Origin: Xenorhabdus szentirmaii DSM 16338
GTDB lineage: Bacteria > Pseudomonadota > Gammaproteobacteria > Enterobacterales > Enterobacteriaceae
Length of the DNA: 64,000 nt
Direction of reading: 5' to 3'
Assembly (NCBI RefSeq): GCF_002632585.1
Contig: NZ_NIBV01000002.1
Span: 587,624-651,623, forward strand
The notes beneath the pieces were generated by a model. The model saw nothing but the letters and a program-made list of their open reading frames with translations, was not told where the DNA came from and searched no databases. Made by a program: the position numbers and the translations under genes. Below are positions 48,623-56,706 of this stretch, piece after piece. Position 1 is the stretch's first letter. Each line of letters starts with the position of its first letter.

Positions 48623-48751
48623 TTGATACTTTGGCAGCTCTGGGTAAATAATTTGTTATTTATCTTGTTCCTGACTTTGGCATTATTAGCCGGTTATCTA
48701 CTCCAGCATATCTTTTATGGACTAGACCATGACTCGAAAAATAGAGCATAG
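48623..48751 (+). CDS. Possible small membrane protein with TTG start
   Basis: 42 codons from a TTG, containing one strong hydrophobic helix (NNLLFILFLTLALLAGYLLQ) and a charged tail. It has no good ribosome site and may be a relic. Confidence 0.22.
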   Translation: MILWQLWVNNLLFILFLTLALLAGYLLQHIFYGLDHDSKNRA

Positions 48752-49009
48752 AGTAGCTATGACCTGATGTTTGGTAATTCTTAGACAACATATTATTGAG
48801 TTTAATTAATATATCATCGGTTTTCTTAACTGAAGAGATATAGTATATAAGAAATCATAATCTTAATCCTCAATTGATTTTATACTGTATATATAATAAT
48901 GAAGACTCCTTATGTTAAAGTGGTTATCTTCAATAAATTGTTGTAAAAATAATAAATAACATGTTTGTTTTTCTAAAACAAAAAATGCGTAGTTATTATC
49001 ATTATATCC

Positions 49010-49723
49010 TTAAGGCAATTTTTCAATACGTGCTTCTACAACAACCCCAATAATATGAATATGGCTTGTAAGAGGGATCATGTTGTATTGGATATTTAAT
49101 GGCTTCAGGAATGAGTCATATCCTTCTGTAATAAGTTGCCTGAAAGTCAGTGTGTTTTCTCCATCAAGCTTTGCTACCACTAAGTTATTAGTTACAGGTT
49201 TTATCTCCGGGTCAACCAGTATGATCATACCTTGAGGTACGCTTAATCCATTTGGAGATACCATTGAGTCTCCCTTTACTTCAAGCCAAAAGGCGTGTGG
49301 TGAACATTCAACAGAGGTTTTGTATTTCTTGTCAGCACGACCGGCATGATATTTTTGCGTAGGATCTTCGCACCAATGGCCCGCATCTATCCAATCGAGG
49401 AGCGGGTATTGGTTCTGAGTATAAGGTTCGTTAGTCAGTGCAGAATGATTACCGTAAAGAACATTGACCAGTTTTCTGGCTTGTTTATCCAGTGCTGGGC
49501 TGAAATCCGCAATGCAGACCCCCAACTTTTCGGCGAAATAGGTTGCCATCTCTAAATTAAGGGCATTTATCCCATTGAGATAGTGTGAAATAGCACTTTG
49601 AGTTTTACCAATGTCTTCTGCAAGTGTTTCTTGAGAGATACCGAGCTGTTTTTTCTTGGACTCAAATAAGTCTTTTAAGCGAGCGGCATCTGCAAGTTGT
49701 TCTGCTGTGAGTTTCTTTTTCAT
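49010..49723 (-). CDS. Phage-type repressor with S24 peptidase domain (CI-like)
   Basis: 237 residues. The N-terminal helix-turn-helix (about 15-72, with SQETLAEDIGKTQSAISHYL) is joined to a LexA/CI-type S24 domain (about 105-235). The self-cleavage pair Ala114-Gly115 (IDAGHW) and the nucleophile Ser153 (KGDSMVSPNG) are present. The position that usually holds the catalytic lysine (TF-K-K-L in lambda CI) appears to be Arg195 (TLTFRQL). It is divergent from a Cro-like gene across an operator region. It probably keeps the neighbouring module silent; induction by RecA is uncertain given the arginine. Confidence 0.9.
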   Translation of the reverse strand: MKKKLTAEQLADAARLKDLFESKKKQLGISQETLAEDIGKTQSAISHYLNGINALNLEMATYFAEKLGVCIADFSPALDKQARKLVNVLYGNHSALTNEPYTQNQYPLLDWIDAGHWCEDPTQKYHAGRADKKYKTSVECSPHAFWLEVKGDSMVSPNGLSVPQGMIILVDPEIKPVTNNLVVAKLDGENTLTFRQLITEGYDSFLKPLNIQYNMIPLTSHIHIIGVVVEARIEKLP

Positions 49724-49758
49724 GAGCGTATTTTAATACCAATGCTCTTAAAATGATA

Positions 49759-49793
49759 AATACTAAAAGTATTGAAATATTTAGTACTTTAGA
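49759..49793. promoter_or_regulatory. CI/Cro operator sites
   Basis: AATACTAAAAGTATT (49759-49773) is a near-perfect palindrome. A second related site, TTTAGTACTTTA (49780-49791), shares the TAAA/AGTA elements and overlaps the cro promoter spacer. They lie between the divergent repressor and cro. Confidence 0.6.
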
Positions 49794-49799
49794 TATTAT
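49772..49799 (+). promoter_or_regulatory. Promoter of the cro-like gene
   Basis: TTGAAA (49772-49777), a 16-base spacer and TATTAT (49794-49799). The spacer contains the second operator, so repressor binding would block it. Confidence 0.6.
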
Positions 49800-49822
49800 T
49801 TTGTATGGGCAGGAGGAAGAGT

Positions 49823-50050
49823 ATGGAAAAAATCTCGTTAGCAGAGTATGTAAGGTTAAATGGTCAGGTAAAAACCGCACGTTTAATTGGCGTACATCAG
49901 ACAGCAATAAGTAAGGCATTGCGATCAGGACGAAAAATATTTTTGGTTCGTCAGGACGATGGCACTTATGAAGCAGAAGAATGCCGGCCTTTTCCCAGTC
50001 AAAAACAGGCCTTAGGCGAGAATAAGGATGAATATCAGGAGTATGATTAA
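49823..50050 (+). CDS. Cro-like DNA-binding protein
   Basis: 75 residues. The sequence MEKISLAEYVRLNGQVKTAR and the following GVHQTAISKALRSGRKIFLV and PFPSQK follow the lambda Cro pattern (helix-turn-helix about 15-40, then the beta-hairpin dimer arm). The ATG at 49823 sits after AGGAGG at good spacing; an upstream ATG at 49805 overlaps that ribosome site and is not used. It is divergent from the CI-type repressor: together they form a two-way switch, but no replication, structural or lysis genes follow. Confidence 0.85.
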   Translation: MEKISLAEYVRLNGQVKTARLIGVHQTAISKALRSGRKIFLVRQDDGTYEAEECRPFPSQKQALGENKDEYQEYD

Positions 50051-50131
50051 TTTATCTTAGTTATAGGTTGAACTTAAATATCCTACTGATTTAATTATGA
50101 TATTTTTTGTGTATATTGCTCAGGAGAGACT

Positions 50132-50581
50132 ATGAACTCAAATATGCGTCATTATTTTAAAGTAATAGGGAGTATTCTTGATATTATGCCAGCAAATGAT
50201 TATCGTGATTTTTTAGATACCGCTCCTTTCAGTGATGATTTACCCAAAAATCAGATGAGCCCGGATTCATTTCCATCGCCAGAAGCATTAAAAAGCTATG
50301 AAGCAATTTTACCGGGGTGTGCAGAAAGAATGTTTTCTTTTAGAGAGAAAGAACAAGCGTTTCGGCATGAAAAACAGAATAAAGCTCTTGAAGGCGTAAT
50401 AAAAAGGGATAAAAGAGGGCAATGGATGGGTTTTTCTATCGCAATGTGCATTCTGGTAATTGCCACCGGTTTTGCTCTGAAAGGAAGCATTTTATTTGCA
50501 GGAACGCTGGTGACTATTGATTTGGTTGGATTGGTGGCGGTGTTTGTTATAGGGCGTAAAAATAGTTTAAGAAAATCATAA
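50132..50581 (+). CDS. DUF2335 membrane protein
   Basis: 149 residues. The N-terminal part is soluble. The middle segment EAILPGCAERMFSFREKE is the hallmark of DUF2335 proteins. Two C-terminal transmembrane helices follow (about 97-117 and 121-141). Function is unknown; such proteins are scattered in phages and accessory regions. GGAGAG precedes the ATG. It lies 81 bases downstream of cro and could belong to the same transcript. Base composition is AT-rich like the rest of the island. Confidence 0.7.
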   Translation: MNSNMRHYFKVIGSILDIMPANDYRDFLDTAPFSDDLPKNQMSPDSFPSPEALKSYEAILPGCAERMFSFREKEQAFRHEKQNKALEGVIKRDKRGQWMGFSIAMCILVIATGFALKGSILFAGTLVTIDLVGLVAVFVIGRKNSLRKS

Positions 50582-50756
50582 AAACATTAAGGAAATATGT
50601 AATTTTTTACTCTTTATACTTTATTGAAAGTTATTTTCACCTTTTTACTTCATTTTGTTACATGCAATGTGATGTCCATCGACAATCATAAAAATTCTTG
50701 TATGATGCTCCCTGATTGTTAATTAAAAATCAATTGGAGTAGTGTAGAGAATTAAT

Positions 50757-51299
50757 ATGGATATCAAAACATTATGTCAACTTTATCAATCCGGAAAGAA
50801 AATAAAATATCTTTTTTTCTGGGGGCATCAAACCACGCATATCAATCATATTACTAAATCTTGTCTAAGCCAGTGGTATCCGGCTGAATTTATTGTTGGT
50901 GATGTTAAATATGCCAGCACGGAACACTATATGATGGCAGAAAAGGCACGTTTATTTAATGATCTTGATGCCTTAGAAAAAATTATTAATGCAAAAAATC
51001 CGGGGGCTGCAAAAGCGTTTGGTCGTGAAATCCGTGGTTTTAGTCAGCCCGTTTGGGATGAACATCGTTTGAAAATAGTTATTGAAGGTAACTTAGCTAA
51101 GTTTTCTCAAAATAAACCATTGGAAGAGTTTTTGTTAAATACAGGGAAAAAAATACTTGTTGAAGCAAGTCCTGTTGATCGCATTTGGGGCGTAGGTTTA
51201 GCAGAGGATTCTCCTGATATCCAAAATCCTTTGATGTGGAATGGGTTAAATTTATTGGGATTCGCATTAATGGTTGTACGCGATAGATTGAGATCATAA
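50757..51299 (+). CDS. NADAR-family (YbiA-like) protein
   Basis: 180 residues. It has the NADAR/YbiA fold: a start of LFFWGH, then PAEFIVGDVKYASTEHYMMA and KAFGREIRGF. The E of the STEHYM motif and the final DRIWGVGLAEDSP are the conserved active-site segments. YbiA/RibX enzymes are N-glycosidases acting on early riboflavin intermediates. Other NADAR proteins remove ADP-ribose from guanine in nucleic acids and serve as antitoxins of DarT1-type toxins. No toxin gene is adjacent. It could be a stand-alone defence or repair enzyme. Confidence 0.82.
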   Translation: MDIKTLCQLYQSGKKIKYLFFWGHQTTHINHITKSCLSQWYPAEFIVGDVKYASTEHYMMAEKARLFNDLDALEKIINAKNPGAAKAFGREIRGFSQPVWDEHRLKIVIEGNLAKFSQNKPLEEFLLNTGKKILVEASPVDRIWGVGLAEDSPDIQNPLMWNGLNLLGFALMVVRDRLRS

Positions 51300-51586
51300 A
51301 TCAAAAGAAGCGATGAATGGGAAGGCTGTAAAGCAGGAAGCAGAACTATTGAACAATAACTTCTAACCAGTTAATTATTATAACTTCATGAAGTTTTTCT
51401 ATTATAGAAAAAGGAATAAATAGTTATTACTCTGTGTTGAATATATGTTTTTAGAATTATCTATTTTTCGTTTTCTTTTTATTCAGGCTATTCTGTTACT
51501 AGAAGCCAATTAATGACTATTGCACAATATAATCGTTTTTTTGTTAGCAACAGACTTCTCATTCATACTATTGAAGGAATTTAATC

Positions 51587-52372
51587 TTGTCTAATTCAGT
51601 ACTTTTTTCTGCATTTAAAAGACCGCAGGCCGGAATACAACTGGTATTTTTGCACCATGCCGGGAGTTCTTGTTTTTCCTATATGGAACTGGCTTCCAAG
51701 TTATCAGAGTCTGCTGACATTTATTGTTTAGAACTGGCCGGAAGAGGAATGCGCGCAGCCGAGCCTTTTCAGACGGATGCTGAGGCTGTTTTATCGGAGA
51801 TCCTTGCTGCTATAAATCATTTGAAATTAGGAGATGATAAACCTTTATTACTATTTGGGCATAGTTTAGGGGCAGAGTTGGCCTATCAAGTCGCACGTCG
51901 GCTTGAATGTGAATCACCAAATAAGAAGTTTGCTCTTATTATTTCCGCGCGAGGTTTCGTTCACCCTGAAGGTTTGAAGTCCGAGCCATGTGAAGCGTAT
52001 TCTGATGATTACGTATTAAATGTTATTGAACAATGTAATGGGACGCCTTCAGAAGTTTTCTCGGACACTGAAATGCGTAATTACCTGATTAACATCATGA
52101 GGCATGATTTAGTTTTACTGGATTCTTTATCCCGATTGCCAAAAGTAAATTTAAATGCTCAAGTTTGGGTAATAGGAGGTAATCAAGATAGAAGAGTATC
52201 TGCTGCACAATTGTCAGACTGGAGCCGGGTATTGTCTGCTTCAGTAGAACACAAACTCTTTACTGGCGGGCATTTTTACCTGTTCAATAATGATGTCGTT
52301 TTATCTTGGCTTGAAAAGGAAGCCAGGGCGTTGGCTCAGGAGGTAAAAGTGAAAGAAACAGAGGAAAAGTAA
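51587..52372 (+). CDS. Type II thioesterase (alpha/beta hydrolase)
   Basis: 261 residues. It is the stand-alone editing thioesterase type that removes misprimed acyl groups from carrier proteins of NRPS/PKS assembly lines. The start motif LVFLHHAGSSCFSYMELA, nucleophile Ser93 in FGHSLGAEL, Asp201 (GGNQDRRVS) and His229 (GGHFYLF) form the full triad. The start is TTG with GAAGGA upstream. Its stop overlaps the next gene (TAATG). No NRPS or PKS is in the window, so its partner must be elsewhere. Confidence 0.85.
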   Translation: MSNSVLFSAFKRPQAGIQLVFLHHAGSSCFSYMELASKLSESADIYCLELAGRGMRAAEPFQTDAEAVLSEILAAINHLKLGDDKPLLLFGHSLGAELAYQVARRLECESPNKKFALIISARGFVHPEGLKSEPCEAYSDDYVLNVIEQCNGTPSEVFSDTEMRNYLINIMRHDLVLLDSLSRLPKVNLNAQVWVIGGNQDRRVSAAQLSDWSRVLSASVEHKLFTGGHFYLFNNDVVLSWLEKEARALAQEVKVKETEEK

Positions 52373-53202
52373 TGGGAACATATCAGGAAAAAAAGGTCAC
52401 TATCAATGGAGTTCAGTTGGGGTATCTCCATGATGGAAAGAACGATAAGACCCCTTTACTATTTTTGCATGGCGCATTGGCAGATTGCAGTATATGGCAT
52501 CCGCATCTGCTTGAACTGGAAAGCATTGTATCACCAATGGCTTTGAGTTTACGCCATTTTGGTGCTTCAGGGAAATCAGGGGAATTTGGCATAGAAACAC
52601 ATGCTGATGATGTTATTGCAGCCGTTCGTGAATTAGATATTGCTCCAATACATCTTGTTGCGTGGTCCTATGGTGCTGATGTGGCATTATTGGCGGTGTT
52701 AAAAGCGCCTGAATTGTTTCATAGCCTTTTTCTTTATGAACCCGGATATCCGAGCCATTTGGAGGCGGAAGAATTTGAACAATTTATGGTGGATGCTCAG
52801 AAGATGTTTGGGCCTTTATTTGAACAATCTGAAAACATGAAACCAGCTGAAATGGTAGAAACTTTAATTGATGGTTCAAGTAATCGAAAAGGTTATTTTA
52901 TCTCTCAACCTGAAACACTACGCCTAAATCAGTTAGCACAGGCAGATACAATAGCAAAACAGTTAAACCAAACTGAAAGGCCTGATATAAATGCAGACAC
53001 GTTAGCAACAATAACGTTACCTGTATATATGGCTTATGGTGAGAATTCCCGCCCATTGTTTCAGCTTGTAAGCGCATCTGTGGCAAGGAACATTCCTGAT
53101 TGCCAAACGGAAATTATATCGGGTGTAACACACATGTTTCCTGTCGAGGACCCTATTGCTTTTAGTGCAAAAATCGTAAATTTTATCCGTATTGTGCCAT
53201 AG
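52372..53202 (+). CDS. Alpha/beta hydrolase, coupled to the thioesterase
   Basis: 276 residues, alpha/beta hydrolase family 1. The oxyanion motif LLFLHGALAD is at about residue 25, the nucleophile is Ser99 in AWSYGADV, and the likely His is His254 (GVTHMFP). There is no signal peptide, so it is cytoplasmic. The ATG overlaps the preceding stop by one base, so the pair is an operon and probably acts on a shared acyl or ester substrate, perhaps in a secondary-metabolite pathway. The substrate is not known. Confidence 0.82.
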   Translation: MGTYQEKKVTINGVQLGYLHDGKNDKTPLLFLHGALADCSIWHPHLLELESIVSPMALSLRHFGASGKSGEFGIETHADDVIAAVRELDIAPIHLVAWSYGADVALLAVLKAPELFHSLFLYEPGYPSHLEAEEFEQFMVDAQKMFGPLFEQSENMKPAEMVETLIDGSSNRKGYFISQPETLRLNQLAQADTIAKQLNQTERPDINADTLATITLPVYMAYGENSRPLFQLVSASVARNIPDCQTEIISGVTHMFPVEDPIAFSAKIVNFIRIVP

Positions 53203-53351
53203 TAAAGAGTATTAAACATGTTTAAGTAAATTGAAGTATTGTTGCCGAATGGTTATCTATGTTGTCATTGATTTATATCAGTTATATTTTACTGTAGGGT
53301 AAGTTATCTTATTCCCTTTAAATAAATGAATGACTTAATAGGATAGAGTCA

Positions 53352-53957
53352 ATGACATTAAAAAAGATAAATCACAATGGGCTGTTTTGGGGTAAAAGAA
53401 TAATTGTTATTCACGGGTATACTGCGTCACCTTCATCACATTGGTTTCCTTGGTTAAAAGAAATCCTTACAGAACAAGGGGCGGAGGTGAGCATACCAGA
53501 AATGCCTGAATCATCTGCCGCCCAGCCTGAGGCATGGGCTAATGCAATTATGGATATTGCGTCCGATATAGACGAAAACACCATCCTTATTGGTCATAGC
53601 CTTGGGTGTATTACAATATTACGCCATTTGGAGGCAATGCGTTCTGAATCTCTGCGCCTTGGTGGATATATTTGGGTTGCGGGATGTGACTTGCCTCAGA
53701 AGGCTTTACCAGAATTAGATATTTTCTTCACTAATAAGCCGTTGGATTATTCTTATTTACGTGGCTTGACAGAACATCGTTTTTCAATCATTTCATCTAA
53801 TGATGAAATTGTTTCTCCACAATCCTCTTATGCTTTGGCTCGTGCGTTGCAAACTGAAGTTATTACTATTGAGAACGCGGGGCATTTTCTTGATAGAGAA
53901 GGCTTTACTCGTCTGTTACCTGTTTATGATGCATTAATGACGATGGTATCAAAATAA
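53352..53957 (+). CDS. RBBP9/YdeN-type serine hydrolase
   Basis: 201 residues. It is a compact alpha/beta hydrolase of the RBBP9 (DUF1234/PF06821) type. The signature VIHGYTASPSSHWFPWL lies near the N-terminus, followed by the nucleophile Ser83 in GHSLGC, Asp151 (SNDEIVSP) and His178 (NAGHFLDREGF). Cytoplasmic. It follows the thioesterase pair on the same strand after 149 bases, the third hydrolase in a row. The substrate is unknown. Confidence 0.85.
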   Translation: MTLKKINHNGLFWGKRIIVIHGYTASPSSHWFPWLKEILTEQGAEVSIPEMPESSAAQPEAWANAIMDIASDIDENTILIGHSLGCITILRHLEAMRSESLRLGGYIWVAGCDLPQKALPELDIFFTNKPLDYSYLRGLTEHRFSIISSNDEIVSPQSSYALARALQTEVITIENAGHFLDREGFTRLLPVYDALMTMVSK

Positions 53958-54290
53958 GTAGATGATGATTTTTCAATTCTCCAGTTTATTATGCTTAATC
54001 TGGAGAGTTGAATGTTAGGCTGCATTAAATATAAAAGACCAATGAGGTATTTTAAAAAAAGACAGGTTGCCATAGTGTTTGACTATTTATAAAAGTAGGT
54101 ACAGTATAAAAACATGCGCTCAAGGGAATGGTATTATTTTTATTGTACTATGACCAGTGCATTTCAAAATGCATTGCAATATAAAGGTAGTGAATTGTCA
54201 AGGTAATCTCTAGCGATGCTGCGACTTTAAATGAGATAGGGGTATAAGTGTTTATATAGAAATGAGTATAGATTGAATAAGGGATAAATT
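53958..54290. other. Intergenic region before the polysaccharide lyase gene
   Basis: 333 bases with the hairpin above and an inverted repeat TGCATTT-C-AAAATGCA near 54157-54173. No coding frame is supported. Confidence 0.5.
53973..54011 (+). terminator. Hairpin after the RBBP9-like gene
   Basis: TCAATTCTCCAG (53973-53984) pairs with CTGGAGAGTTGA (54000-54011) with one G-U. The T tail is missing, so termination is only likely. Confidence 0.55.
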
Positions 54291-55073
54291 ATGGTGACGA
54301 TTAATTCTTCGACTATCTTCAATAAGAATAATGATGATTTAGTTCATGTTAATTTCGAACATAAAATAGGGAAGTATAATGCCAAGGATTTCAAAACTGA
54401 TTGGGGAATTTCACCCACATCATCATCTGGGCTCAATCAAGGCCGATTAAATATCGTTGTTGATCCTCATGGCACTCAAAATAAAGTGTTAGAGCTTACT
54501 TACCTTGCCAATACAGTTGGCTCTAAGGCGGGGACGTCATTCAATGCACCGATTAAAGGTGAATATAAGGCATTGTGGCTACAGTATCAGGTTATGTTCA
54601 GTAAAGATTTTATGTGGATTAAGGGAGGTAAGCTACCGGGATTGTCCGGTGGAGATCATCCGTCAGGGTGTATTGATAATGGTGATTTTGATGGTTTCAG
54701 TAGCCGGTTAATGTGGCGAAAAGAAGGGGAGTTATTCGGATATCTCTATTATCCAGAGAAAGAAGAACGGTGTGGTGATTACATTAAACTAAATGTCTCA
54801 TTAAAGAGGGGTGTTTGGTATACGCTGACCCAATATGTATCATTAAATAATATAGGTAAGCGTGATGGAGTCTATGCACAATATATTGATGGTAAAGAAA
54901 TATTAAGGTTGAATAACCTGAAGTTAAGAAATGAAAATAATGTTTTTATTGATGCGATTAAATGGAGTTCGTTCTTTGGGGGCTCTACATTGGATTGGGC
55001 TCCACCAATGGAGCAATATGCTTATTTTGATAACTTCATTGTTAGTCTTGAAAAACCTATCTACCTTGGGTAA
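54291..55073 (+). CDS. Polysaccharide lyase family 14-like protein
   Basis: 260 residues, a single beta-jelly-roll of the PL14 type (alginate and other polyuronate lyases). The typical blocks are WIKGGKLPGLSGGDHPSGC, GFSSRLMWRKEGELFGYLYY, GVWYTLTQYVSLN and AYFDNFIV. No signal peptide or membrane segment is visible, so export would need another route, or the protein is released by lysis. AAGGG precedes the ATG. A 17-bp perfect hairpin with T tail follows, so it is monocistronic. Substrate specificity cannot be read from the sequence. Confidence 0.75.
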   Translation: MVTINSSTIFNKNNDDLVHVNFEHKIGKYNAKDFKTDWGISPTSSSGLNQGRLNIVVDPHGTQNKVLELTYLANTVGSKAGTSFNAPIKGEYKALWLQYQVMFSKDFMWIKGGKLPGLSGGDHPSGCIDNGDFDGFSSRLMWRKEGELFGYLYYPEKEERCGDYIKLNVSLKRGVWYTLTQYVSLNNIGKRDGVYAQYIDGKEILRLNNLKLRNENNVFIDAIKWSSFFGGSTLDWAPPMEQYAYFDNFIVSLEKPIYLG

Positions 55074-55500
55074 ATTGAAAATCGTTTAATGTAATGTTTA
55101 TATTATGATAATAAGTAAGAATTGTATTATATAGCTCACATAAAAATGTATGTGAGCTATATAATATTTTTATTTTCACTACGTTGGGGAGTTAGGATTT
55201 TTGCTCAGAGGCTAAAAATGTCTTATCTGACATTTGTAGGGGGTAACATTCCTTAACAGAAAATAATGGAATGAATATCAATCTGATTTGGTATTGTATC
55301 TGTTGATGAGCCTTGAGCAATATGATTTGTTTGAACAACATTATTGTTGTTTGCTTGATTTTGGGATCGTTAATACTGAAGGGCATTATGGAGGAACGGT
55401 TTTATCAATGCTGCCTTATGAGTGAGTTGCAGCTGTAATGGTTCTGATCCTGGCATCATTAAAAATGAACGAATAATTTTTTAACATTAAGGTGCATATT
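55074..55500. other. Intergenic region lyase-lldD
   Basis: 427 bases beginning with the terminator. A 39-codon open frame (55306-55425, MSLEQYDLFEQHYCCLLDFG...) has some protein-like character but no ribosome site or recognisable family. It may be a gene relic. Confidence 0.45.
55126..55176 (+). terminator. Strong terminator after the lyase gene
   Basis: ATTATATAGCTCACATA (55126-55142) and its exact complement TATGTGAGCTATATAAT (55149-55165) form a 17-bp stem with a 6-base loop. ATTTTTATTTT follows. Confidence 0.88.
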
Positions 55501-56637
55501 ATGATTATTTCCTCTTCAACTGATTATCGAGCTGCCGCACAGGCTAAATTACCCCCTTTTCTGTTCCACTATATTGACGGAGGAGCCTATGCGGAGCATA
55601 CCCTTAGACGTAATACAGCAGATTTATCCAATATTGAATTACGTCAGCGTGTTTTGAATGACATGTCTGAATTAAGTTTGGAAACTAGTTTATTCGGAGA
55701 AAAAATGTCAATGCCAGTGGCGCTGGCTCCTGTGGGATTATCAGGGATGTATGCACGCCGTGGTGAAGTTCAGGCTGCCCGCGCTGCGGCTAAAAAAGGG
55801 ATACCATTTACGTTATCAACGGTATCAGTATGTCCGATTGAAGAGGTTGCCTCAGCGATTAATCGGCCGATATGGTTCCAACTGTATGTGCTGAAAGATC
55901 GTGGCTTTATGCGCAATGTATTAGAACGGGCGCAAGCAGCCGGAGTTAAAAATCTGGTATTCACTGTTGATATGCCAGTGCCAGGGGCGCGTTATCGTGA
56001 TGATCACTCGGGCATGAGCGGCCCAAATGCAGCCATGCGCCGTATCTTGCAAACACTGACACACCCTCAGTGGGCATGGGATGTGGGATTATGGGGTAAG
56101 CCGCATGATCTTGGCAATATCTCCGCATACTTAGGCAAGCGGATTAAACTGTCCAATTATATTGGATGGCTGGGAAAGAATTTTGATCCCTCTATTTCAT
56201 GGAAAGATTTGGAATGGATCCGTGACTTCTGGAAAGGGCCCATGATTATCAAAGGGATACTTGATCCCGAAGATGCCAAAGATGCTGTGCGTTTTGGTGC
56301 GGATGGTATTGTGGTTTCAAATCACGGGGGCCGTCAGCTTGATGGGGTTCTGTCAACAGCCCGGGCTTTACCTATAATTGCAGACGCAGTTAAAAATGAC
56401 ATTACTATTCTGACTGATTCGGGTATCAGAACGGGATTAGATGTGGTGAGAATGATTGCGTTGGGAGCCGATAGTGTTTTGCTGGGGCGTGCTTTTGCTT
56501 ATGCTCTGGCAGCAGCAGGAGAAGCGGGCGTTTCCAATCTGCTGGATCTGATTGATAAAGAGATGCGGGTGGCAATGACCTTAACCGGGGCGAAGTCAAT
56601 CTCTGAAATTAATTCAGATTTATTGGCACGGTACTGA
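55501..56637 (+). CDS. lldD: L-lactate dehydrogenase (FMN, quinone-linked)
   Basis: 378 residues, about 18 shorter than E. coli LldD at the C-terminus. It is a membrane-associated FMN-dependent alpha-hydroxy-acid oxidase converting L-lactate to pyruvate with electrons to quinone. The start [20 protein letters not shown] matches E. coli; the GTG nine bases upstream is ignored. Catalytic His275 lies in NHGGRQLDG, and the FMN phosphate segment [10 protein letters not shown] is intact. The lactate permease and regulator genes (lldP, lldR) that accompany it in E. coli are absent, so this is an orphan copy within accessory DNA. Confidence 0.93.
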   Translation: MIISSSTDYRAAAQAKLPPFLFHYIDGGAYAEHTLRRNTADLSNIELRQRVLNDMSELSLETSLFGEKMSMPVALAPVGLSGMYARRGEVQAARAAAKKGIPFTLSTVSVCPIEEVASAINRPIWFQLYVLKDRGFMRNVLERAQAAGVKNLVFTVDMPVPGARYRDDHSGMSGPNAAMRRILQTLTHPQWAWDVGLWGKPHDLGNISAYLGKRIKLSNYIGWLGKNFDPSISWKDLEWIRDFWKGPMIIKGILDPEDAKDAVRFGADGIVVSNHGGRQLDGVLSTARALPIIADAVKNDITILTDSGIRTGLDVVRMIALGADSVLLGRAFAYALAAAGEAGVSNLLDLIDKEMRVAMTLTGAKSISEINSDLLARY

Positions 56638-56656
56638 GGCTGATTGCCGTGATTAT

Positions 56657-56684
56657 GGGTCAGCAGCGTTTGTTCTGTTGACCC
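56657..56684. terminator. Hairpin between lldD and the PhzF-family gene
   Basis: GGGTCAGCAG (56657-56666) pairs with CTGTTGACCC (56675-56684), one G-U, around an 8-base loop. It is placed between convergent genes. Confidence 0.6.
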
Positions 56685-56706
56685 TGCTATACGAAATAAT
56701 AATGAA

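Larger units (their letters stand above)
47767..49009. other. Eroded accessory DNA without a full-length gene
   Basis: About 1.24 kb between the IS and the repressor gene. It contains several very short frames on the plus strand (listed separately), one apparent frameshifted secreted protein, and an AT-rich distal third. A 60-codon frame starting inside the IS right end (47716-47898) runs on into a hydrophobic segment (AFFIFATVIILIISI), which may be the tail of a gene cut by the IS. The stretch looks like decayed phage or conjugative-element DNA. Confidence 0.55.

Noticed and set aside
49010..51299. Complete prophage
   Set aside because: Only a CI/Cro switch is present; no intact integrase, replication, packaging, tail or lysis genes.
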